Source of the DNA: Adenophora triphylla var. japonica
Taxonomy: Eukaryota; Streptophyta; Magnoliopsida; Asterales; Campanulaceae
Length of the DNA stretch: 64,000 nt
Direction of reading: 5' to 3'
Assembly: GCA_022495995.1 (NCBI GenBank)
Contig: JAFEMH010000754.1
Location: 1-64,000 of the forward strand
The notes beneath the pieces were generated by a model. The model saw only the letters and a list, made by a program, of their open reading frames with translations. It did no database searches and was not told the DNA's origin. The first letter of the stretch is position 1; each line of letters starts with the position of its first letter. Below, piece by piece: positions 33,448 through 44,170 of this stretch. The translations under genes and the position numbers were made by a program.

Positions 33448-33487
33448 ATCCGCACGGATGACTCGGCAATTTTCAGATGGTTATAAA
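33448..33487 (+). promoter_or_regulatory. LTR promoter of element B
   Basis: The dyad ATCCGCACGGAT (33448-33459) is followed after 22 bp by TATAAA (33482-33487). The dyad matches those upstream of the antisense genes of B except for one spacer base. Confidence 0.72.
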
Positions 33488-34671
33488 TTGAGCCCTTCAG
33501 TCTCAGAAATAAGAAGGAACAACAACTCACAGCAACCACCTTGGCGAAAATCTTGTAGAAAACAGTGGGAATTCTCTTGAATTGCCACCTTTTTCTCAAT
33601 CACTTTCCCAAATCTCACTCACTAAATCACTCTCAAAACTCAAAGCTTCAAACATAAAACACAAAAGAAGATAGGTATAACCTCCTTCTCCCTATCCTAA
33701 ATCTCTCATCCATGCATGTATCTCATACTTTGAAGATGTAACTTGTTCATTTCTTGCCCTAGATCCAAGAGGATCACCATGGAAGTTCATCTCCATGGAT
33801 GATCCTCTACAAGGATCAACATTTCTTTCAAAATTGTTTTCACTTCTTACAAACATATTTTCAAAATCCTAAAAAACATTTTCATACATAAAATCTTGAT
33901 TTCAAAGCTAAATCTCCCCTTCCCAAGCAAATGAAATGCTTAAGTCCTAATGTACCCTAAGGATGGCTTGATATAGTAGATCACCACTAAAATGTCTAGT
34001 GACTACTAATCAAAGCCTAAGGAGATGGGGACAATCATGGATGCCAAACCCCCTTTAAAATCATGTTTTTCTTCAAGAGAAAGTTGCTGTCCAGTAGCCT
34101 TTCTCTAAGACCTCTGTCCATGGTCTAATTTTTTGGACACAGAAGAAATTGGAATTTGGTGTTTACTACAAAACAATTTTTGTAGCCAACATCCATAGAT
34201 TTCCACACATATTTTTACTTTATTTTTTTCGTGAGTAAAACTCCCTTTTTCAAATTATTTTCTAAAGATCAGTTCATCAGTCTCTGGAAATCCAGATTTC
34301 ATATCTGAGATTTCCAGAAGGTTTTGGTCCAACAAATCATCTCCAAATGAAAAGTTCTTTTACAGAAACCTTATTTAAGGTGTTTTGAACAACTTTCATT
34401 CTCGGACTTTCCCCAGATTTTGAAGTTTTAAAGCTCTTAAATCCATTTTAAAATTAAGTGTCCACTGCCTTTTTCATTCTGGCAGAATTGATTTTCAACT
34501 TCAAGAAATCTTTTGAGTACCATAACTCAACCCAAAAATCATACCAAAAATCATGGGACTTGTTTAAGGTCTTATAAAGATTTCCCAATTTTTATTTTTC
34601 TCAGTTTGAACTCATTTTGGCCAAAGGAACATACACACACACACACACACACAAATGGTTTTTAAGCTTGG

Positions 34672-34745
34672 AAGACTCGTTTTTACGAGGCATTCCGGGT
34701 GAACACTAACGTTCTTCCCGGCGTGTAACGTGACCTCCGAACCCA
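34672..34745 (+). other. U5-type hairpin block, first copy in B LTR
   Basis: GACTCGTTTTTACGAGGC, then TTCCGGGTG...TTCCCGGCG and GTGACCTCCGAACCC follow a CA dinucleotide run (34631-34653). It lies 1.3 kb before the LTR end, so this LTR carries an internal extra copy of a block that other families have once. Confidence 0.5.
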
Positions 34746-35766
34746 AATCTCTAATCACGGGTATTTTTCAAAGTTTTGGCCCTTAAAACAAAAATGGCGT
34801 GATGACTCCGTGTTATTCGATTGATTTTCAAAGAAAAGAAAAATACCAATCTTTCGAAAAATGGCAACACATCGTTACACCTAGCCATAGGTAGTGCTCT
34901 CTCTCCCTAAACTCTCGTTTCGTTATGTGCCAGTCGCTATAACTATTTCGGATGAACGTTGTTGAAATGTAGACGTCACCATCTAACGGGGTCCGATACG
35001 TTTTAGTCCTTGATCCTCTTCTCTTCCCGTAAGAGAAGTAATCTCGGGTTAAAATGGCGTTCCGGCCCCGTTCCGTTACTTTTATGTCATTTACAAATTC
35101 CGGATCGTTTGATCCATCGATCGTCATTACTTTCATGTCATTTACAAATTCCGGATTGTTTGATCTGTCGATCGTCATTTACTCTTTACGCAACATTACA
35201 ATTCTGAGCTGTTTGGCTCGTCGATCGTACTTTACAATTCCGGGTTGTTTGATTCCATCAATACCGCACTTTAAATACTGTCATTTACAAGTTCGAGCCG
35301 TTTGGCTCGTGATAGTATTTACTTATCAAAGCCCGAGTCGCAAAAACGATTCGTTGATCGCATATCATTTAATGCTATTTTTCCCGTAAAATCGCTAACA
35401 ATGTAATGCCCGGTTCAAAACCGGAGTTCGACATTCGAACTCTCTTTCAAAAACGCGCGAAATGACGTTTGGCATCCAAACGATCATCTTCAAGCTCAAA
35501 ATCTGACGTTTGACATTCAAACGCTCTTTTCTTAAAAGTCAACATTTGACACTTAAGTGAAACAGTTAAAATCATCATTCGTGTCACTTTTCCTAAAAAA
35601 CATCAAAACCGACGTTTGTCATTCAAACGCTCGCCTTTTCAAACAGAATCAAAAAAATCAACATTTGACATTCAAACCAAGATTAAGCTTGTCATTCAAG
35701 CCCCCATTTCAAAAAATGCAACCACACACACACACACACACATGCACACATTTTCGAGAAAGGTAG

Positions 35767-35840
35767 AAAGACTCGTCATACGAGGCGTTTCGGGTGATCT
35801 CAAAATACTATTCCCGAAACGTAACGTGACCTCCGAACCT
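35767..35840 (+). other. U5-type hairpin block, second copy in B LTR
   Basis: GACTCGTCATACGAGGC is followed by a nine-base stem CGTTTCGGG/CCCGAAACG and then TAACGTGACCTCCGAACC. A CA run precedes it at about 35715-35742. Confidence 0.6.
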
Positions 35841-36104
35841 AACAATATCTGGTACTCAAAAAAGCTTTTTCCTCATTTTTGCTACCAATAAAAATGACAC
35901 CACTTTTCAAAGCCTTTTCCTAAGTATTTGCTACCAATAAAAACGACACCATTTTTCAACCAAAAGCCGTTTTTCAACGTTTGGGCTCAAAATATAAAAA
36001 TCGCGTGGCGACTCCTCTCCTTCTCGAAAGCGAGGTCTCAGACACCAACCAATCCGCAAAAGACAACCACCTATTCGCCGCGCGCGAAAATACGGGTAAT
36101 TTCA

Positions 36105-37574
36105 GGCGGTCCTGGAGTGTATGCAGGGGTTTGTCGCCAATGAGGTGACTGCCCACCAGCTCGCGAGAGCTTTTCTGTGGTTAATGCTGTCAGTCACTAT
36201 TTTGGCGAACTCTGGGACATTGGCAATGCTTTGCCTTCTTGACTCTTTTGAGGATTTAGATGAGGTTGGGGCGGTCTCTTGGGGTGAGGCCGGATTGGCT
36301 GAGCTCTACTTCTCTTCGGACTTGTACAGCCGTAACAAAGCTGCTTCGATGGATTGTTTCTCTTTTGCTTTGGAGGTATTCTCACTTTCTTTTCTCTCTC
36401 TTTTTTTTCTATCTTGGGATTTTATGAGAGAAATGACCCTTTGTTTTGAACATGCAGGTCTGGTTTTGTGAGGTTATTGGGTTCTTTCCTTGGAACCAAC
36501 AGAGTGATCCGGAGATCTTCCCGGCCATGATTCGCTGGAGGGTAGAGGCTAGAGATAAGTTCACCGGGAAGACTAGGATTACTTTTGATTATAAGATGGT
36601 GAGACCCGTCATCAACAGGGATGGTCACGAGGGGGTGGATTTTTATCCTTGGGGGAGGTACCCGAAGGCTTTGATAGGGGATGCCTTGGTGGCGACCCGG
36701 CAGAGGAGGTGGCTGACAGGGCTGACCTGTGACATCATTTACTTGGGGGATCGCTTCTCCAGGCAGCATGGCCATGTCCCTCATTTGGGTGCCATCACTC
36801 CTCAGGACCCTCCACCGCTCATGCTGCAGCCCAGAAACTGGTCAGTGGATGAGATAGAGAGGTACCAGGCTGGTGTGGCGGCTGAGGAGTATTTTAACTT
36901 TGCTACCCCGTACGCCACCTTCGTAGAGGCGCGGTTGAGGACGCCGCAGAAGCTGGTGAAGATAGCCATCACTCAGGGGTACGGGGAAGCAGAGTCAACT
37001 GATTCGCTTATGCCTCCTACTCATCTCTCCTATGTGGTAAACGGGGTATCGAGGAGGTTCATGGTGCCTATCCCAGACACGAGGGAGCCCCAGTATACTC
37101 TGCCTACTGATAGCACTGTAAGTATCTCTAGGTCTCTTTTCTTTTCGGCTTTCTTTGCTTTCTGCGATTTTGAGATTCTTTTGAGATTTTCTGAGTTTTT
37201 ATTCTCTTTTCTCACAGGTCCATGCTCGTACCTATGATGGCTTGGTAGGGCAGAATAGAGGCTGGAAGGAGGTGGCTTGGTATCTTCTGAGGAAGCTAGC
37301 CTGCGCTTCTAGGGCTGGGGCGAATGTGCAGGAGCCCATGCGCAAGAGAAGGCACGTTAGGAGCACAACCTCTACCTCATCAGCCTCAGGATACCAGACC
37401 TCCTCCACTAGCTACGTGCCTCGGGGACAGGGGCCTAACACGGACATCTTAGAGCCGCTAGCGGAGTATGAGCACATGACCGTCAATCTGTCTGACGTGA
37501 GTGATGATGAAGATTTGATGAGGGATCCTGCGTTCTATGATCTAAGAAGCGATGATGATGAGTTGGAGGCTTAG
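36105..37574 (+). pseudogene. Antisense PMD gene of element E, 5' part removed by insertion of B
   Basis: The remaining exons are the end of exon 2 (36105-36375), exon 3 (36458-37117) and exon 4 (37218-37574), all joining in frame by GT/AG sites. Readable blocks are VTAHQLARAFLWLMLSVTIL, VSWGEAGLAELYFSSDLYSR, VWFCEVIGFFPW, VDFYPWGRYPK, LTCDIIYLGDRFSRQHG and LSYVVNGVSRRFMVPIPD. The tail is a basic patch (MRKRRHVRS) followed by acidic residues (SDVSDDEDLMRD...SDDDELEA). No stop was found in the retained part, so only the insertion broke it. The exon boundaries match B and D. Confidence 0.85.
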
Positions 37575-38100
37575 GGTTCCTTAGGTTGAACTAATAGAAG
37601 GAGAGAAACAAACAATGAACAATTTATGCACAATTTGTTATTTTTTCATATTATTTGGGTGCCAAGGAGGCGAAGACAATGTATTAATCCTTTATTTGCT
37701 TTTCTTATAAATGCTTTATGTTTTTGCATATTACTTGAGCCTTGGGGCAGCTTTTTTGCTTGGAAATGGGGCAGAAACTTGTCCAAAATGGTTTGTGATG
37801 ATATGTGACTGTATGAATGGTGTTTGGGCATGTTTTTATGCAGGTTTTGTTGAGAAAGTGGGGTGAGAACTCCACTTGGGCAGCAGCTTTGGCTGCTGCA
37901 GATTTTTTTTTCTGCAGAAGCGAATGAGGCCGCCCGGCCAGGTCCTGGGCAAAAGAAGCCGTACAGCTGTAACCGTTGTCTGAACTGGTTTTTTTCCAAA
38001 TAAAATTAAGGGCCTTTTCATTTCATTTTCACCCTAGACTTGTCCCAACCGATCCCAGAGCATATTTTTGACCAAAAATCATCAATTTCGATCACTCGCC
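37575..38100 (+). other. PMD-DUF7745 intergenic region of E with candidate promoter
   Basis: A dyad-like GGCCGCCCGGCC lies at 37928-37939 in a context similar to that upstream of DUF7745 in D. A TATA-like AAATAAAAT lies at about 37998-38006 and the ATG at 38101. The spacing (about 56 bp) is larger than in the other cases and the LTRs of E are not in the window, so this assignment is weak. An inverted pair CTGCAG...CTGCAG with a T run lies just upstream. Confidence 0.4.
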
Positions 38101-38586
38101 ATGGAGAAACCAATATGATTGCAAAAGGGAAAAAGAGACCGTTTTCTGTCCGATCTTCAATATTGGATGAGGCATAACTTTCAATCTAATATGGGGCTAT
38201 TTGATACTACCTTCAAGATCAAATCTATATGGCATTTGAAGGATCTCCCGCCTGGTTGGGACCTTTTGAGAGCAGCTACGAGGTTTTGGGACGTCCGGAG
38301 ACATGTTTACTACTTTTCTTACAACGAACTCGTCCCAACCTTTGAAGACTTCCAGGCATTGATTGGGGGTCCATAAATTGAAGCCGTTTCGATTCCTCTG
38401 ACCGGAGACGTGCCAGCATGAGTACCCCGACCCGAACTCGTGTTTTTGGGTCCGCTCTCCATGGATGGCATTAATTTTGGGCTTATACATATTTGCTAAA
38501 GTGCAATTTGGCTCCAAGATAATCCATTCATTCCTTGATCCATTGGGCCTGCCTTCCTGCGGCCCAATTTGTCACAAAGATGTACG

Positions 38587-38669
38587 CTGTCGTCCGACAG
38601 CGGATGACCCCAAGGCGGTGGAAAAACTCTGTCGTCCGACAAGGGACGTCCCATCAGCTGCCCTATAAA
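38587..38669 (+). promoter_or_regulatory. LTR F promoter with two dyads
   Basis: CTGTCGTCCGACAG (38587-38600) and TGTCGTCCGACA (38630-38641) precede TATAAA (38664-38669); 22 bp separate the second dyad from the TATA box. More copies, intact or CpG-decayed, follow at 39301-39312, 39335-39346, 39541-39552, 39708-39719 and 39741-39752. Confidence 0.7.
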
Positions 38670-39957
38670 TAAAGGGAATGGCTGATCATTTTAAAGGGGG
38701 GGACTCTGAACAAGCAAGGAAACTCTGTCAAATTAGAGTCTCATTCTCTCTCTCTCATACACATCCACCTCCCTCCTCATACATACATACATCCCAAGCC
38801 AAGATCCAAAGAAAGCCTCCTTTGTTGGTGATTTGAAGGGGTAAACACCATACTATTGGTGTATTTACCTTGTGGACTACAATAGGTAGCCACTAAACCC
38901 TTCCTCTCTCTGATTAACCTTTGCATTTTCATCTATATCATCTTGCATGCTTACTTGCCTTGATATTATGTGAAATATTTGGGATTTTGCATGATAAAGG
39001 TGGTGGAGAGGTGAATCTTCCATATTCACTTCTCCCCACCTCAGATCTGAACATTTGGTGACCTTAGCACCATTAAAGTTTGAATCTTTGTTAGTTTCCT
39101 TTGAGTTAGGAGGAGATGGCTACATAATAATGGCCATAGATATGCGATTTATCACATTTGGCCATTAAAGCTATGTGATCCTCCCATAATACTCACGTAG
39201 TACTACTATTTTACTGCTTTCAGTCAATAATATAGCCTAGTTTTGCATTGAGAACAAGGTGGGATCAGTCTGACTGAAGGGCACTGAAATAGGAAACTGG
39301 TGTCGGACGACATGGGACTCCTAAAAGGATTATGTGTCATACGACATACAGCTCCCAGAAAGCCATCTGGCTTTCAAGGACTTCAGATCCATTCAGATCG
39401 GTCCCCTTTGTGACTCAAGGCTATGTCTAAATATCAGTTCTAGTTCATTTAACACTATTTGGGGAGTCTAAGGTCTGTTTGGGTGCAACAAATTGATGGA
39501 GGTGGTTTGCCATATGACATGGACATTCTCGGGTGTCCTATGTCATATGACATCCGTATCATTGAAAGTCGATCTTGACTTTGCTTACTCCAATCAACCC
39601 CGAACTGAACTTAGCCCTGGATAGTGTCTCTTCTTAATTAAAATAATCTTGTCCCAGTTCCAGAGTAGATGTGGTGTTGTAAGAGACAATCTGACCATGA
39701 GACCTTATGTCGTCCGACATCCCTCTCTGAGGAAGTCTTGTGTCGGAAGACATCCGGGCTTCCTGAGCAGACTTTCTCAGCTTTTGATTTAGAATGCAAA
39801 TCACCATTTGTAAAAGGGTGTGGCCCACTGTCATGGCTCACAAGTTGTACCCCATTCTGATTACTATCAATGAAATATAAGCTCACACACTTTCTTTGTT
39901 GACACGAATCGCACACACTTTGAATGTTTACAATTGTCCAATGTTTGATTGAAAATC

Positions 39958-40022
39958 TCGAAAGAGGCGTGTTGGGTGAACTCTCAAGTTCTTCCCAACA
40001 CGTAACCAGACTCCCGAACCCA
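39958..40022 (+). other. U5 hairpin block, F family
   Basis: A nine-base stem CGTGTTGGG/CCCAACACG encloses TGAACTCTCAAGTTCTT and is followed by TAACCAGACTCCCGAACCC. The stem bases differ from those of B at several positions while pairing is kept. Confidence 0.6.
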
Positions 40023-41306
40023 AAATTTCTTTAAAATAGGTTTTTCAATGTTTTCCTTAAAAACGACGTGGCGACTCCCTAAAAAATGAATTATTTTCGG
40101 CGAACGTTCATTCAGCCGGTGACTGTAAAGCTGGCATCTTTTCTGCAAATTTCTCTGGAAGAAGCTGAGGGGATGATGGTAGCCCCTGACAGGATTGACA
40201 TTTCTGATATCCCGGGCAGGTTTGGGTCTCCAGATACGGCTGCGACCACGGTGGCTATGGATGCCTTTATCCTTTGTGTATTCTCTTTTCTATTCACCAC
40301 CGAATCCTTAGGGGTCTGCCATAGTGGCCTTTTGGACATGGTCAGGGATTGCAGGGCTGGGAAAGACATCGTCCCACTGGTTCTAGGTGAGACTCTGCAT
40401 GGCATTGATAGGAAGGCTAGGGGAGACCATTTCATGAGGTCTGGGAGCCCAGCTGTGCTGACTTTATGGTTACAGGAGAGACTTGGGGCTTTGCCTCGGG
40501 CTTCGCCTACTCAGTGCCCTTGGGTGATTTCTCGGAGAGGTGCACCTAGGCAACAGGATCAGGGTGGCTAGGAGATGATGATGGCTCGGCTGTCTACCAC
40601 TGACATTTACTGGTGGGTGCCTCACTGGAGGCTACAGACTCGTAGGACATTTTAGGAGTCCTATGTAGTGAGGGTTCCGGGGCTTTCTTGGTCATCCTTC
40701 TACATACCTTGCTTAGTGTCCAGGCAATTTGGGATTTTGCAGGAGCCGTTGGATGATTGGAAGGACATCAGTACCATGGAGATTGTGCCTTTTGACATGA
40801 GGGACCCATCTAGCTTCTCATTTTTCTTGAGAGCGTGGACATATGCCGCTTTTCCACCCAGGGCCATTCTCAAGAGCAGGAAGAGTACTATCTTGACCAC
40901 GGCTTACTTGGACTGGTATGAGAAGGAAATGGGGGCGACTCAGGTCGTTTTGGGAGAGAGACGTCAGGCTTTATTGGGGGCTGACTGTGACTCGAGCAGG
41001 GCTTTGAGGGAAGCTGAGGCTATGGCTAGTTGCCATAACCAGTCAGGTGACCTTTTTAGGGATATGGAAGCCTGGTATGAGAGGCTATTGGAAGTCGCTC
41101 CCCTTACTTAGGCTCAGATGGAGGAGATACGGGCTCGTGCCAGGGTAGAGAAGGCACTTATTGACACGGGTTTGGTGGAGGCTCCAGTGAGGATTTCTGA
41201 GATTGGGATGAGGGAGACCGACATCATAGAGAAGAAGAGGAAGAATACTCGACGGGCTCGAGATAAAGGGAAGAAGAACAAGGAAGACTCAGTGAATGAC
41301 GACTGA

Positions 41307-41735
41307 GAGATCTATTCCTAGGATCCACTTATTGCCTCTTGCAAACACAATAGATTATTAGGTCTTTTTTGTATGTTTTAGATCTTTGTAGCAGGCTAGC
41401 AGAGTCAAGATTAGACCGTGCTTGAACTCATCAAAGTTTTTGACTTGTAATTAACAAGAGATATTTATCTTAGAACTTATTCAAGACACGTTTCATGGAA
41501 ATTCTGATGTCTTATTTATTGTTTAGACCGAACCATTTCTGGCTGCCTACGTTCCCCTTTTACAAGAAAGACTAAGGGGCTTAGGTCTTCGTAGTTCATT
41601 CTGGTGAACTGTCGGGATTTTTGTTAGTTTTTTTGTTTGTTTTTTTTTTTTTTTTTTTTTTTTTATGTGCAACCCTCGTTGTTTGCCTAGACCGCCCTTT
41701 TTGGGTTTTCAGGCCTAGTGGGCATTACTCTTTTG

Positions 41736-41774
<39 letters not shown>

Positions 41775-41880
41775 ATCTTCAACCCTGACTTTTGCCTAGA
41801 CCTCCCTTTTTGGGTTTTCAACTTAGCTGGGCATTACTCCTTTTGCACTATATATATTTTTTTATGTTTATTATATTTTT
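41307..41880. other. Spacer between DUF7745 and pol of E
   Basis: This contains the conserved block GACCGTGCTTGAACTCATCA (41414-41433), the post-pol hairpin (41541-41598, read on the minus strand, inner stem CCCCTT/AAGGGG), a T run (41638-41664), a (TA)n run (41739-41770) and a duplicated segment ending GGGCATTACTC (41700-41730 and 41830-41860). No gene is visible. Confidence 0.6.
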
Positions 41881-42890
41881 TTAGACATAATACCTGCGGA
41901 GCTTATCACCGTTGATTGGGTGAACAAAGGGATTGCCGTCGAAGTCCGCAATCTTCATTGCTCCTCCCGAGAGTATCTTCTGCACCACATACGGGCCAAT
42001 CCAAACGGGTTCCCATTTTCCCAGAGGGTTATCTCTAGTAGGGGGCTTTACTTTCAGCACTAAGTCACCCTCTTTGATGTCCCTGGCCTTAACCTTTTTG
42101 TCGAATGCCCTGGCCATTTGCCTCTGGTAGGCTCGGGTGTGTTCCATGGCTTTTAGCCTCCTTTCATCAAGTAGGGCCAATTCATCATGCCGGCTGCGTA
42201 GCCATTCTACTTCATGGCGAAGGGAGTTTCTCCCGTGGCTGTTTTGACAGACGTTCTGTAGCCCCAAAGGGCCAGGTGCAGCTTTTCAGGCCAGTCACGA
42301 CCACGAGTGCCCATTTTCCGGATAATCCATTCGAGTGTCTTATTGGCAGCTTCTACTGCTCCGTTGGTCTGAGGTCTGTATGGGGACGAATTGTGGCGAG
42401 TGATCCTGAATTCTGACAGCAATCTATAGCAGTCCCCTTCAAAGTGCGACCCATTATCTGAAATGACCTCATTGGGCACCCCATATCTGCACATGATGTT
42501 TTCTTTGACAAACTAGGCCACCTTCTTGGAAGTGAGGACCTTGTAAGACTTGGCCTCTACCCACTTTGTAAAGTAGTCGACTGCCACTAGCACAAATTCA
42601 TGCCCATTGCTTCCAGCCGGGGCTATCTTCCCTATCACGTCAATACCCCAAGTTGCGAATGGCCAAGGAGTAGTCATGCAGTACAGGTCGTGAGGCGGAA
42701 GATGATTGAGGTTGGCAAACCGCTGACATTTGTCGCACTCTCGGACATGTTGGACACAGTCTGTTTCCATGGAAATCCAGTAATAGCCCATTCTGAGGAT
42801 TACTTGCATTAACGCTCTGGCGTTCATATGAGGACCGCAGGGACCATTGTGGACTTCAGTCATTAACTCCCTTGCCCTTTCTTAGGTGAC
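41881..42890 (-). pseudogene. Integrase of element E
   Basis: The zinc region is HNGPCGPHMNARALMQVILR followed by VRECDKCQRF. The catalytic core shows WGIDVIGKIAPAG (first Asp), VISDNGSHFEGD (second Asp) and NGAVEAANKTLEW (Glu). The C-terminal end is RAYQRQMARAFDKKVKARD, GPYVVQKILSGGAM and GDKLRRYYV. A stop lies at 42513-42515. About 20 codons are missing near 42215 with loss of frame (the region B has as TYGMEVVLPIELEIP). No chromodomain is present, as expected for Tat-type elements. Confidence 0.85.
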
Positions 42891-44170
42891 ACATAAGAGG
42901 AGTGGTCCCTGGTACCGTTTCTTGTACAGGTCACCCCCTAGAATGACATAGTGAGAGGCCAACCATTTCAGGGCTTGCAAACTCTTGGCTTTGATGCCTT
43001 CCCTTGGTCTACCTTCTTCATCCCTGAAAGCCGACTCCCCATCTTTGAGGAACTGATAAATCTGACTGTACCAGGGTTCCTTGACAGGCTCGAGCCCCAA
43101 GTCTATTTCACAACAGAAAGCCGGGGCTTCTCTTCTACCCACTCTGAATGGTTTTATCGCCTTTTCCTTGGGGATCTCTACCAATGAGGCTAGAGTAGCT
43201 AAGGCATTTGCAAATCTGTTCTTGTCTCTCAGCAAGTAATGGAAGGTTACTTCTCTGAACTGCTCAATCAAATCTTCCATGTAGGCATGATACTTTTGGA
43301 GGTTAGGATCCACAGTCTTCCACTTGCTGGAGACCTGGTTGATGATCAGGGCTGAGTCTCTATCGACCTCGAGTTCCTTGACATTACTTTCTAAGGCAGC
43401 TTCTAAACCAGCAATGCAAGCTTCATACTCTGCGGCATTGTTCGTGGCAGGGAAATTCAACTTGATGGCTATTGGAGTGTGCTCATATTTTGGGTCGACT
43501 AGTAACATTCCCACGCCATTTCCTCTTTTGTTAGCGGCTCCGTCAAAGAACAGCTGCCATCGGTTCTCAGGCTCAACTACGAAGATTCCTTCATATGGGA
43601 ATTGGGGTTCAGGCCCTCGGTCCTCATTGCTAGGGAAGTTTACCAGATGGTCTGACAACGCTTGACCCTTGATTGCCTTTCTCATCACATAGTTGATGTC
43701 ATACTCAGCAAAGAAGAACGACCACTTTGCTAGACGTATCGAGAGGGAAGGCTTATCGAATATGTACTTGATGGGATCCATTTTTGAGACCAAGTTCACA
43801 GGTTGGGCTTGCATGTAATGTTTCAGTTTACTGACTACCCATACCAGTTCTGTACAAGTCTTTTCGCACGCCGAGTAATTGAGCTCACTTCCTTGCAGCT
43901 TCCGGCTGACAAAGTAAATAGTGTTTCCTACCCTAGAGTCCTTCTTCTCCTGCGCAAGCATAGCCCCAACTGCCGTATCAGTGACAGTGAGATAGAGCAG
44001 AAGAAGTTTCTGTCCATGTGGGGGGCATAGCACCGGGGGATGTACTAGGTACGCCTTGATTTGGTCAAAGGCATCTTGGCATTCCTTAGTCCATTCTGTG
44101 TCTGCATTCTTCTTCACGAGCTTGAAGATGGGCTCGCACATGGTAGTCAGCTGGTTGACAAAGCGGCTGA
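42882..44170 (-). pseudogene. RT connection, degenerate RNase H and second (archaeal-type) RNase H of element E
   Basis: One frame is open for 419 codons: MCEPIFKLVKKNADTEW, then LYLTVTDTAVGAMLAQEKKD and ELNYSACEKTCTELVWVVSK (Ty3-type RNase H) and, after a linker, QLFFDGAANKRGNGVGMLLV, NNAAEYEACIAGLEAALE, DSALIINQVSSKWKT (second RNase H). Two RNase H modules in tandem are diagnostic of the Tat lineage. The second Asp of the motif usually reading GDS is DRDS here. It is continuous with integrase downstream except for a stop at 42882-42884. Confidence 0.87.

Larger units (their letters stand above)
17911..36104 (+). mobile_element. Element B: Tat/Ogre-like retrotransposon, pol internally deleted, 5' LTR outside window
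   Basis: From left to right it has gag (from 17952), a long gag-protease linker, protease, a linker with G-patch, a deletion that removes RT, both RNase H modules and the N-terminal half of integrase, the integrase end (to 24984), antisense DUF7745 and PMD genes (25436-30311, minus), three tandem arrays, a purine tract and the 3' LTR 33179-36104. Its leader and 5' LTR were separated by insertion of A and lie left of the window. It is inserted in the PMD gene of E, whose reading resumes at 36105. Confidence 0.88.
33179..36104 (+). repeat. 3' LTR of element B (2926 bp)
   Basis: It starts TGTAAGTGCTCC and ends ACGGGTAATTTCA; the reading frame of the PMD gene of E resumes immediately after. It holds a promoter (33448-33487), a CA run followed by a U5-type hairpin block twice (34630-34745 and 35715-35840) and several copies of the inverted repeat CGTTTGAnnnTCAAACG (35455-35700). 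Its 3' part is similar to the D LTR. Confidence 0.85.
38419..40114 (+). mobile_element. F: solo LTR inside the DUF7745 gene of E
   Basis: It begins TGAGTACCCCGACCC, resembling the TGTAAGTACCCC start of other LTRs. It has a promoter (dyad at 38630-38641, TATAAA at 38664-38669) and near its end a CGTGTTGGG...CCCAACACG hairpin and the GACGTGGCGACTCCC block seen near the 3' ends of the other LTRs. No coding region or PBS lies inside. Boundaries are good to about five bases; imperfect flanks CAGCA (38414-38418) and CAGCC (40113-40117) could be a decayed target duplication. Its dyad differs from those of A, B, D and E, so it is a fifth family. Confidence 0.72.
38101..41306 (+). pseudogene. Antisense DUF7745-like gene of element E, split by solo LTR F
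   Basis: The first part (38101 to about 38418) reads KGKRDRFLSDLQYWMRHNFQ, WHLKDLPPGWDLLRAATRFW and YFSYNELVPTFEDFQALIGG, with stops at 38116-38118 and 38374-38376. After the inserted LTR the gene resumes at about 40115: VTVKLASFLQISLEEAEGMM, IDISDIPGRFG, DIVPLVLGETLHGIDRKARG, VLTLWLQERLG, a stop near 40570, WWVPHWRLQTRRTF, a stop, then VRVPGLSWSSFYIPCLVSRQ and LDWYEKEMG. It ends in the basic tail EKKRKNTRRARDKGKKN and a stop at 41304-41306. Outside the insertion its length matches the 500-codon genes of B and D. Confidence 0.83.

Noticed and set aside
34828..35389. Short open frames inside the B LTR
   Set aside because: They lie in U5-like LTR sequence with direct repeats, are not conserved in the D LTR and resemble no protein.
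41718..41915. Open frame encoding an Ile-Tyr run
   Set aside because: It is the translation of a (TA)n microsatellite in a spacer.
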